A stretch of DNA of 16,062 nucleotides. Origin: Deltaproteobacteria bacterium (GTDB lineage: Bacteria > Desulfobacterota > DSM-4660 > Desulfatiglandales > HGW-15). The position numbers and the translations under genes are program-made. The notes below the pieces were generated by a model. That model worked only from the letters and a program-made list of their open reading frames with translations. It had not been told where the DNA came from and did not search any database. Location: positions 1-16,062 of the forward strand of contig JAFGDF010000115.1 of the NCBI GenBank assembly GCA_016932235.1, in the 5' to 3' direction. Positions 1 through 8,201 of this stretch are shown in pieces; position 1 is the first letter of the stretch, and the number at the start of each line of letters is the position of its first letter.

Positions 1-1133
1 CCGGCGAAGTATATCAGGGCGAAAGCGGCTATGATCGATATGGGTATGGCCACGGCAATAATGGCTGTACTGCGAATGTTGCGGAGAAAAAACAGCAGTA
101 CGAAGACAGCGAACAGGCCTCCATACAAAACCGAAGAACCTATTGAGGATATGGAACGTTTGATGTAGTTTGAGGTATCAATAATCGGGATGAGTTCTAT
201 CTGAGGGAAATCTTTGTTGATTCTATCAACTTCCCCTAGGACACTGTTTGCCACTTGAACGGTGTTTTTCCCCGACTGTTTGGTGACGGATAGATGGATG
301 CCCGGGCGTCCGTTTACTCTTACGATGCGCGTGACTTTCTGCGAAGTATCCTCCACAGAAGCGATATCTTTCACTCGAACAGGCACTCCTTTGAGAGTCG
401 CGACAGTTGTATTCCGGAGCTGATCCAGGTTAGTATATTCACCAGGCACACGAATTATGATCTCGTAGTGACCTCGCTCCACGGTTCCTGCGGGCAGCGT
501 TATGTTCTCAGACTTGATCGCGGCCAGGATCTGTTCAAGCGGAATTTCAAGCGCCTTGACCTTATCCAAGTGAAGATTGACCTGGATTTCCCTCTCGAGA
601 CCTCCCATAACATCCAGAGCGGCAACACCCGGCACTCGCTCTATACGGTACTTGACCTGTTCATCGATGACCTTGCGCAATTGCATCGAATCCATATTGC
701 TGGAGGCGCCCATGATTAGGACCGGCATGCTGGATGGATCGAACTTCATTATATTCGGGCGGTCCATGTCTTCGGGCAATTGGGAAATCACCCTGTCAAG
801 ACGGTCCCGCACATCGTTAGTCGCAATATCCAGGTCCATGTCCCATGAAAAAGCCACCCGCACCCGGCTTTTTCCCTCGGAAGATTCGGAGGAGACTTCC
901 TCCACCCCTGGAACGGCACTCATAGCCTCTTCGATAGGACGGGTAACCAGTTCTTCGATCTCTTGAGGGCTGGCGTTCTCATAAGTGGCTGATATGGTCA
1001 GGGTCGGATAGGTGATATCCGGCATCAGGTCAATAGGAAGCTGGCGCAGGGACACTATCCCAAGGATGACAACGATAAGCGCAACCATCGCAGTTAATTT
1101 CGGCCGGTGAACAGAGAAGCTTGATATCCTCAT
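1..1133 (-). CDS. RND-family efflux pump permease, N-terminal part (cut by window edge)
   Basis: Inner-membrane proton-driven RND transporter subunit (AcrB/MdtB/HAE1 type) that would export drugs, lipophilic compounds or metals through a tripartite complex. About 377 residues are visible, starting at the ATG at 1133. Residues ~10-30 form the first membrane helix, followed by the hallmark LPIDLMPDITYPT stretch and a periplasmic porter region (PGVEEV, DVRDRLD). A second hydrophobic block begins near residue 335, with the sequence IAVAIPISII just before the window edge. The proton-relay aspartates of TM4 and the C-terminal half are outside the window, so substrate class cannot be judged. The start ATG overlaps the stop codon of the upstream membrane fusion gene (ATGA, 1130-1133), which implies coupled translation in one operon. 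Family assignment is firm; the substrate is unknown. Confidence 0.93.
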   Translation of the reverse strand, partial: MRISSFSVHRPKLTAMVALIVVILGIVSLRQLPIDLMPDITYPTLTISATYENASPQEIEELVTRPIEEAMSAVPGVEEVSSESSEGKSRVRVAFSWDMDLDIATNDVRDRLDRVISQLPEDMDRPNIMKFDPSSMPVLIMGASSNMDSMQLRKVIDEQVKYRIERVPGVAALDVMGGLEREIQVNLHLDKVKALEIPLEQILAAIKSENITLPAGTVERGHYEIIIRVPGEYTNLDQLRNTTVATLKGVPVRVKDIASVEDTSQKVTRIVRVNGRPGIHLSVTKQSGKNTVQVANSVLGEVDRINKDFPQIELIPIIDTSNYIKRSISSIGSSVLYGGLFAVFVLLFFLRNIRSTAIIAVAIPISIIAAFALIYFA

Positions 1134-2365
1134 GACCTGCCTCTTGCATTTATCCGGATGCCTGCTGTATTTCCCAAATTAGCGTTTTCGGAGTCTTTTG
1201 AACCTGCGACATTTTCCGCCAGGATAACAACAGAACCGTCCTCAAGAAGGTGATGACCAAGGGTCACAACGTATCCTTCCAGCGCAGGCTGAACAATCTC
1301 CGCTGATTCCGCGATGAGGATACCCGTTTCCACCGGCAAAAATCGGACCTTCATGTCCTTTTGTTCAAGAAGGAACACGCCTTGCTTTCCATTCCGCTTT
1401 GTCAAGGCGGAGAAGGGCACGACCGTGGCTTTGTCATGGCGCGCCAGCTCGATCTCCGCACTGATAAAAAGTCCGGGCTTGAGCTTACACTCCGGGTTTG
1501 GGACTGCTATTTCGACACGGGCTGAGCGTGAGGCCTCGTCTAATGCTGGGGCGATGCGATTAACCATTCCTGTAATTTTTGTATGGGTGCCGGTGCTGGT
1601 GGTTATAATGACCAATTGTCCAGCCTGAATCCTGTAATAGTCCTTTTCGGTTACATAGATGACGGCCGTTAGGGAATCGATGTCCAGGAGAGAGAGTATT
1701 GAAACGTTCGCGCCGAGCATGGTCCCTTCATCCACATACCGTTCTCCTACCACTCTCATGCCATTTAAACCCTCCCATGATGCCCGGATTTGGGTATAGG
1801 ACAACCTGACTTCCGCTGCCTTCAGCGCCGCTTCTTTCTGTTCCACCTGGGCCAGGGAAATCCTTTGCTTGGCGTCGCATGCCCTATAATTCGCTTCCGC
1901 CTCATCCAGCTCGGAATCTGAGGCGATTTTCTTTTCAAAAAGGGCCTTGGCACGCTCAAACTCGCGCTTCGCAACAAGCAGTGAACTCTCGTATTCCGCC
2001 ACTGTTGCCTTTGCAACTTTCAATTCAGCCCTTGCCTGTTCAACCTCCCGTGCATACTCCTGGCTGTCGAGCACAGCAACCAATTGATCCTTTTTAACGC
2101 TGTCTCCCATGTCAACATATAATTTTTCCAGACGACCTGATACCTTGGGCGCCACGACAAACTGAGTCCGGGGCAGCAAAGAACCCGTAAATTTCGCCAT
2201 ATCGGATATGGCGCATTTTTGAACAGGCGCCACTTCGACTGCGATTGCTGTCTGCGGTGGACCGCCATCAGGAAACTTTGCCGATTTGTAGATCTTTCGA
2301 TAAGCATGCCAGCCGAACAGACCGGCAAATCCAATTAAGACAAGAATCAGGATAGTTCTTTTCAT
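1130..2365 (-). CDS. RND efflux membrane fusion protein (periplasmic adaptor, HlyD/AcrA type)
   Basis: Periplasmic adaptor linking the inner-membrane RND pump to an outer-membrane channel. I place the start at the ATG at 2365 (411 residues), because a GGAG motif lies 6 nt upstream; an in-frame ATG at 2386 would add seven residues but has no comparable site. Residues ~4-20 are a hydrophobic N-terminal anchor or signal without a lipobox Cys. A lipoyl/biotinyl half-motif follows (VVAPKVSGRLEKLYVDMGDS, residues ~70-90). Next is an Ala/Glu/Lys-rich alpha-helical hairpin (~105-185), then the second lipoyl half and beta-barrel domains (IRASWEG; GLFISAEIEL). The length fits the family. The gene is first in the minus-strand operon and divergent from a CpxRA-like pair, which suggests control by that system. 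No outer-membrane factor gene is visible; it may lie past the left edge or elsewhere. Confidence 0.93.
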   Translation of the reverse strand: MKRTILILVLIGFAGLFGWHAYRKIYKSAKFPDGGPPQTAIAVEVAPVQKCAISDMAKFTGSLLPRTQFVVAPKVSGRLEKLYVDMGDSVKKDQLVAVLDSQEYAREVEQARAELKVAKATVAEYESSLLVAKREFERAKALFEKKIASDSELDEAEANYRACDAKQRISLAQVEQKEAALKAAEVRLSYTQIRASWEGLNGMRVVGERYVDEGTMLGANVSILSLLDIDSLTAVIYVTEKDYYRIQAGQLVIITTSTGTHTKITGMVNRIAPALDEASRSARVEIAVPNPECKLKPGLFISAEIELARHDKATVVPFSALTKRNGKQGVFLLEQKDMKVRFLPVETGILIAESAEIVQPALEGYVVTLGHHLLEDGSVVILAENVAGSKDSENANLGNTAGIRINARGRS

Positions 2366-2638
2366 GATCACTCCAGTTATATGCAATACTCGTCTATATT
2401 TTATCTTATGCCTTAATCAGGCAGTGGGACCGCGTCTCTTCCAGGTATTCCGGTCTGAGGGGAGGTATCCCGTTTTCCATAAAGAGGCGGCCCGGAAACG
2501 GCCCGAAGCGTCTTGACTTGTCCAGCGGATGTTATATTGTCAAGCCCAAGAAAAGATTTGATGTTAAATTCTTCCGGATTCTAAACCCCATATCTTTAGC
2601 CAATAATTGTTAAAGATTTATTTTGATGAAGCATGGAA

Positions 2639-2657
2639 TTGTAAAGGTTTTGTAAAG
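2639..2657 (+). promoter_or_regulatory. Candidate CpxR/OmpR-type operator (tandem TTGTAAAG repeats)
   Basis: Two identical octamers TTGTAAAG lie at 2639-2646 and 2650-2657, exactly 11 bp apart. A looser copy, TTGTTAAAG, is at 2607-2615. OmpR-family regulators bind direct repeats about one helical turn apart, and the known CpxR box is GTAAA-N5-GTAAA; here the spacing is N6. The site lies immediately upstream of the predicted -35 of the response-regulator operon, a position typical for activation. Binding is inferred, not shown. Confidence 0.5.
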
Positions 2658-2661
2658 ATGG

Positions 2662-2690
2662 TTGCCTGAAACATCTGGAAATAATAATAT
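2662..2690 (+). promoter_or_regulatory. Predicted sigma-70-type promoter of the response regulator/kinase operon
   Basis: TTGCCT (2662-2667) and TAATAT (2685-2690) are separated by exactly 17 bases in an AT-rich stretch just upstream of the first gene of the pair. Both hexamers are 4/6 matches to consensus, consistent with a promoter that needs an activator bound at the adjacent repeats. Confidence 0.4.
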
Positions 2691-2718
2691 AAATGATGAA
2701 AAAGACTGATATCAGTCG

Positions 2719-3480
2719 ATGGACTGGAGTATGGATGAAGAAAATGTCATGATGTCACCGGAAGCTTTATCCGCCAGAATAAGGGTCCTAGTCATTGACG
2801 ATGACAAAAAGCTTTGTCACCTGATCAAGGAGTACCTCTATCCCATGGGATATGATGTGTCGTCGGCATATACGGGACCGGAAGGGTTGAAAATGGCCTT
2901 GACCGGTGATTTTCATTTAGTGATCCTCGATGTGATGATGCCAGGGATGGACGGGTTTGAAGTATTGAAGACATTGAGGAAGGAATCGGATTTACCGGTA
3001 CTGATGCTTACTGCAAGAGGTGATGAAACCGATAGAATTGTAGGGCTTGAAATGGGCGCGGATGACTACATACCGAAGACTTTTTCCACGAGGGAGCTGT
3101 TAGCGCGTCTTCGGGCGGTTATCCGACGCTCGTTCAAGTCCGATAAATCAGCAGGACAGGCGTCAAGCGATGAACTGGTGATATCAGGTGATCTGATAAT
3201 CAGCAGGACATCACGGACCGCTAGTCTAGGGGCAAAGGCACTGGATCTGACTCCCATAGAGTTCGACATTCTTGTGTGCCTGGTGAGTGCCGCAGGACGG
3301 GTTATGACACGGGATCAGCTCCTGGACACTATTATGGGTCGAAGTTATGAAGTCTTCGATCGCTCTATTGATGTCCATATCTCTTTGCTCAGGCGAAAAC
3401 TGGGTGATGATATCCATAATCCCAGATTTATCCGAACCGTTCGATCGGCAGGCTACATGTTTATTGCCCAGGGGCAGTGA
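2719..3480 (+). CDS. CpxR-like OmpR-family response regulator
   Basis: Cytoplasmic phosphorylation-dependent transcription factor. The receiver domain (~residues 21-135) has the acidic cluster IDDD (D27-29), phospho-acceptor D71 (VILDVMMPG), switch Thr T98 and Lys K120. A C-terminal winged-helix domain (~155-250) shows LTPIEFDIL, the recognition-helix region DRSIDVHISLLRRKL and RTVRSAGYMF. The residue after K120 is Thr (PKTF) where most relatives have the cis-Pro of KPF. The start is uncertain: the ATG at 2719 has no clear ribosome binding site, and ATGs at 2731 and 2749 are also in frame ahead of the conserved domain. Its stop overlaps the kinase start, so the two form a cognate pair. The divergent RND operon and the upstream TTGTAAAG repeats suggest roles in efflux control and autoregulation. 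CpxR-like is the closest description; orthology is not proven. Confidence 0.9.
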   Translation: MDWSMDEENVMMSPEALSARIRVLVIDDDKKLCHLIKEYLYPMGYDVSSAYTGPEGLKMALTGDFHLVILDVMMPGMDGFEVLKTLRKESDLPVLMLTARGDETDRIVGLEMGADDYIPKTFSTRELLARLRAVIRRSFKSDKSAGQASSDELVISGDLIISRTSRTASLGAKALDLTPIEFDILVCLVSAAGRVMTRDQLLDTIMGRSYEVFDRSIDVHISLLRRKLGDDIHNPRFIRTVRSAGYMFIAQGQ

Positions 3481-4913
3481 TGATGAAGCCGTTCTCATCT
3501 TTATACACCAAGATCTTTTTCTGGCTTTTTTTCAACCTGGCCGTTATCACGGTTGTCCTGATCGTTTTCTATGCATTTCAGTCACATATGGATATAAATG
3601 CCTTTTTCGGTCGACAGACATTTGATCGGATGTGGGCCACAGGAAGATTGATCTCCTATGACCTCAGCCGGATCGATCATGAAGAATGGTCTGATGTCCT
3701 TACCCGGCACAGTAAGATCAGTCAGGTAAATTTTGCAGTGATACTTGAAGACGGTTCACAGTTTTTATCAAAGGATATGAATATCCCTGGGCCTGTAATA
3801 AAAAATGTTGTTGAGGCTGTCAGGCCGGAGCCTCCAGAAGGAGACGAACGGCAAAAGCAGGATTACAGGAATGCGGAAAAGCCTCGCGTGATGATTCGCA
3901 CGAAGAATCCGACACTATACTGGGCGCGGATACCTATTCCACTGTATCATGGGCCATCGCGGCAGCGCCCGTCCGCCATGCTTCTTGCGGTATCGGATTC
4001 TATTACGGGGAACGGCTTTTTCTTTGATCCACTCCCCTGGATAATCGCTGCTGCAACTGTATTTGTCATTTCGATCCTGTTGTGGATACCGCTGGTCAGA
4101 AATATCACCCGGCCGATTATTCGAATAACCCGGGCGGCCGAGGAAATTGCCAAGGGGAAATTTGATGTCAGAATCAACGAATCAAGATCGGATGAGATCG
4201 GACGTCTTGCGGGCGCCATTAATCACATGACAGCGCGTTTGAGCGGTTTTGTGAAAGGCCAAAAACGCTTTTTAGGGGATGTGGCACATGAACTGGGCTC
4301 ACCCATTGCCCGGATCCAGTTTGGACTCGGGATTCTTGAACAGCGAGCCGATGCGGACAATCAGAAACGTATTGCTGATGTAATGGCAGATGTAAGCCAT
4401 ATGTCAAATTTGGTCAATGAATTGCTCTCTTTTTCACGGGCTGAAATAAATCCGTCAAGAATTAAGCTTGTAACCATGGAATTGCTTCCAATAGTCAATC
4501 GGGCGCTACAACGAGAGGGGGTATCGGCAACACAGATTACTATGAAAATCGAGCCTCATACCCGTGTTATTGCAGCCCCGGAACTTTTAGTCAGAGCTTT
4601 TGCCAATCTTGTTAGAAATGCCGTAAGGTATGCCGGAACTGCAGGGCCAATTTTCATTGAGGGTAAAAAAATGAAAGATCAGGTGGTCATAGAAATCCGG
4701 GACTCCGGACACGGCGTGCCGGGGGACCTGCTGGATCAGTTGTTTGAACCCTTTTATCGACCCGAGCCCTCTCGTGATAGGGATCTGGGGGGCGTCGGTT
4801 TGGGTTTAGCCATCGTGAAGACATGCATTGAAGCTTGCGGGGGTACGGTTTCCGCTCGAAATCTTGACCCTGCCGGATTTGCAGTATCAATTTTATTAGA
4901 TGCTCCGAATTAG
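3480..4913 (+). CDS. CpxA-like sensor histidine kinase
   Basis: Inner-membrane sensor that phosphorylates the adjacent response regulator. GTG 3477, ATG 3480 and ATG 3483 are all in frame; AGGGG at 3470-3474 favours an ATG, and I use 3480 (477 residues). TM1 is ~12-33, a periplasmic sensor ~34-185, TM2 ~186-206 and HAMP ~207-260 (NITRPIIRIT). The dimerisation/phospho-acceptor helix has H270 in VAHELGSPIARIQ. The ATPase domain has an N box (NLVRNAVRYA), G1 (RDSGHGVPG), an F box and G2 (GGVGLGLAI). The H box reads HELGSP rather than the usual HELRTP, so the residue at the ExxT/N phosphatase position is Ser. The H-box flank resembles CpxA proteins. It overlaps the regulator stop, so the two are probably translationally coupled. 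Confidence 0.92.
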   Translation: MMKPFSSLYTKIFFWLFFNLAVITVVLIVFYAFQSHMDINAFFGRQTFDRMWATGRLISYDLSRIDHEEWSDVLTRHSKISQVNFAVILEDGSQFLSKDMNIPGPVIKNVVEAVRPEPPEGDERQKQDYRNAEKPRVMIRTKNPTLYWARIPIPLYHGPSRQRPSAMLLAVSDSITGNGFFFDPLPWIIAAATVFVISILLWIPLVRNITRPIIRITRAAEEIAKGKFDVRINESRSDEIGRLAGAINHMTARLSGFVKGQKRFLGDVAHELGSPIARIQFGLGILEQRADADNQKRIADVMADVSHMSNLVNELLSFSRAEINPSRIKLVTMELLPIVNRALQREGVSATQITMKIEPHTRVIAAPELLVRAFANLVRNAVRYAGTAGPIFIEGKKMKDQVVIEIRDSGHGVPGDLLDQLFEPFYRPEPSRDRDLGGVGLGLAIVKTCIEACGGTVSARNLDPAGFAVSILLDAPN

Positions 4914-5534
4914 TTAAAAATTTTACAGTTGCTATCTTTATCCTGGGTGCTTTGTTTTCAACTCTCCTTCTCCCCGTTTTGAACGCCGGTGCTGAAATAA
5001 GTTACAGCCTGATTAAAACCGTATCTCGGCCTATTCTTAATGCCTTTTTCTTTATGATTCGAATCATATTTGTCTCCGGTTGCCGAAGATCAGCGCATAT
5101 CGATGAACAACATGGCGGAATGGATAATGAAATTCCATTTGATCCGTCGGATGTAAAAAAGGAAGGTATCCTCATGGCTGTTTTCGCCGGTCACTCCTTG
5201 GCTTCGGAGCTATCATCTAGAACAAAAAAAGTGGATACAGGGTATAATAAATTATTGTCGCACTGGGGCACGTACTGCGGCCTGCCTTTAAGGTTGTCTG
5301 AGACCCCCGGTAGAGCATGGCTCACGCCTTATCCGGTTTTTCCCGAACTTTAGAAACGAGATTGGTCATATCATAGGAATAGATGTCAGGTCTCTGTACG
5401 GTGAAATGACTATTGATGCCTGGCAGTTAAGGCTAGCGGGAATTGCGTTGCGCAGGTTGAGAAGTCCCCGGATATTACCAGCGCGTATCAGAACCTGGCT
5501 TAAGAATCCAGGCTTCATTCTGGAAGACGGTTAA
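4914..5534 (+). pseudogene. Possible decayed or frameshifted gene for an exported protein
   Basis: One frame is open from before 4914 to a stop at 5351-5353. Its first residues, VKNFTVAIFILGALFSTLLL followed by PVLNAGA, look like a signal peptide with an AxA-type cleavage site. No ATG or GTG precedes that stretch; the only usable start (TTG at 4952) would cut the signal in half. A second frame, shifted by +1, is open from 5292 to the TAA at 5532-5534 and has protein-like content (GIDVRSLYGEMTIDAW; WLKNPGFILEDG). Together they suggest a single protein of about 200 residues broken by a frameshift around 5292-5350. I do not recognise the family. CpxP was considered because of the position after a CpxA-like kinase, but no LTxxQ motif is present. 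It could also be chance open frame. Confidence 0.3.
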
Positions 5535-5689
5535 TGAATATATTTAAATGGTATGACTGTCTTGAAATAAACTAACTAACGGATAATAAGGATAAAATGC
5601 GCAAGAAATGAAAGATTAAACTTTTATATTTTTCCTTCTGTCTAAAATCCACCATAAATGTGCAGGATTTGAACAGATCAGCAGAGAAG

Positions 5690-5839
5690 ATGCCCGACCT
5701 TGCCATTCCTGCCCTGTCAAGCTTTTTAACATCCATATCACCAAAAGCATCTGATGATATTTCATCACCCTACTTTGATCTCAACCAACAGGTTCAATCG
5801 GACGCTATTAAATTATCCCATAATATTAATATGTTATAA
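5690..5839 (+). CDS. Small ORF, 49 residues, unrecognised (doubtful)
   Basis: An ATG-initiated frame of 49 codons ending in TAA, abutted directly by a second small ATG frame (5840-5956). The only purine-rich sequence before it, AGAGAAG, touches the start codon, so initiation would be poor. The translation (MPDLAIPALSSFLTS..., ending NINML) has no motif I recognise. It is listed only because the region is otherwise empty. Confidence 0.15.
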   Translation: MPDLAIPALSSFLTSISPKASDDISSPYFDLNQQVQSDAIKLSHNINML

Positions 5840-5915
5840 ATGAATATGGAATATTTTAGTTCTGGCATGCGAATTGCTGTATGTATTGAAGAACAAGATG
5901 ATCATCAGATGTACT

Positions 5916-5989
5916 GCCCCTTCGGAGGGAAGCGGGGTATCTATCCGATGCATTAAAAGCGAGCGGTGAACGATTAATCCTTTCCCTCC
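5916..5989 (+). promoter_or_regulatory. Structured leader candidate upstream of the orf-gdhA operon
   Basis: Segment 5917-5936 can fold as a hairpin: CTTC pairs with GAAG, then a bulged C, then CCC with GGG. The GGAGGGAA at 5924-5931, which supplies the loop and the start of the right arm, is also perfectly complementary to TTCCCTCC at 5982-5989. The two pairings are mutually exclusive. This resembles the layout of an attenuator or riboswitch, but I cannot match it to a known class and the start of the transcript is unknown. Confidence 0.25.
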
Positions 5990-6062
5990 TCTGGCGGATG
6001 ATAAGTTCGTCGGGTTCGGAAAATAGTATTGATCCTTTAAACCTGAATCAAGGAGTAGCCAT

Positions 6063-7980
<1,918 letters not shown>

Positions 7981-7989
7981 ACAAAATAT

Positions 7990-8026
7990 GCGGCAGTATG
8001 TCGAGCTTTGTTCGACATACTGCCGC
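7990..8026 (+). terminator. Perfect 15-bp inverted repeat after gdhA (terminator-like hairpin)
   Basis: GCGGCAGTATGTCGA (7990-8004) and its exact reverse complement (8012-8026) flank a 7-base loop, beginning 10 bases after the gdhA stop. There is no T-run after it on the plus strand, so it is not a textbook intrinsic terminator in that direction. On the minus strand it would be followed by a T-rich stretch, but no minus-strand gene ends there. It probably terminates or stabilises the gdhA mRNA. Confidence 0.55.
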
Positions 8027-8073
8027 TGACAAATATTCCAGGAGACAGTCGGACCTTATCCGATATTAAATCT

Positions 8074-8102
8074 TTGTAGCAGCCTCTTTTATTTATTAGT
8101 AT
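8074..8102 (+). promoter_or_regulatory. Weak candidate promoter for the PEP/pyruvate-binding protein gene
   Basis: TTGTAG (8074-8079) and TAGTAT (8097-8102) are 17 bases apart, about 100 bases upstream of the gene. Both are only partial matches. A short hairpin CGGAC/GTCCG (8105-8117) follows directly and would lie at the 5' end of the transcript. Confidence 0.2.
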
Positions 8103-8201
8103 GACGGACAAAGTCCGGCAGACCTTAGCCACAAATGCGCTCCGCTTAAGTCCATTGATTTTTCATGCCGCACGATGTGTGATGCTTAAGGAAAGGTTCC
8201 C

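Larger units (their letters stand above)
2366..2718. other. Divergent intergenic region between efflux operon and two-component operon
   Basis: This 353-base gap has no coding frame I can support. It should hold promoters for both directions. Visible elements include a 6-bp inverted repeat CTTGAC (2512-2517) / GTCAAG (2539-2544) that contains a TTGACA on the minus strand. A minus-strand TAAAAT lies near 2400, about 35 bases upstream of the efflux start, with only a weak -35 match. The AT-rich right third holds the tandem TTGTAAAG repeats and the rightward promoter described separately. Confidence 0.6.
5535..6062. other. Intergenic region without a convincing gene
   Basis: AT-rich in its left part. 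It contains only tiny frames: a 49-codon ORF at 5690-5839 (MPDLAIPALSSFL...) and an abutting 38-codon ORF at 5840-5956, neither with a clear ribosome binding site. A third frame around 5640-5758 carries a Cys-rich stretch (CAGFEQ...PCHSCPV) but has no start. The right part holds the hairpin and complementary segment described separately, which probably belong to the 5' leader of the next gene. I see no tRNA, repeat array or insertion sequence here. Confidence 0.5.

Noticed and set aside
294..966. Two plus-strand open frames at the left end
   Set aside because: Both are antisense to the RND permease, whose minus-strand reading frame is continuous and shows clear family motifs.
4914..5534. CpxP/Spy-like periplasmic protein
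   Set aside because: The position after a CpxA-like kinase is suggestive, but no LTxxQ motif appears in either open frame.
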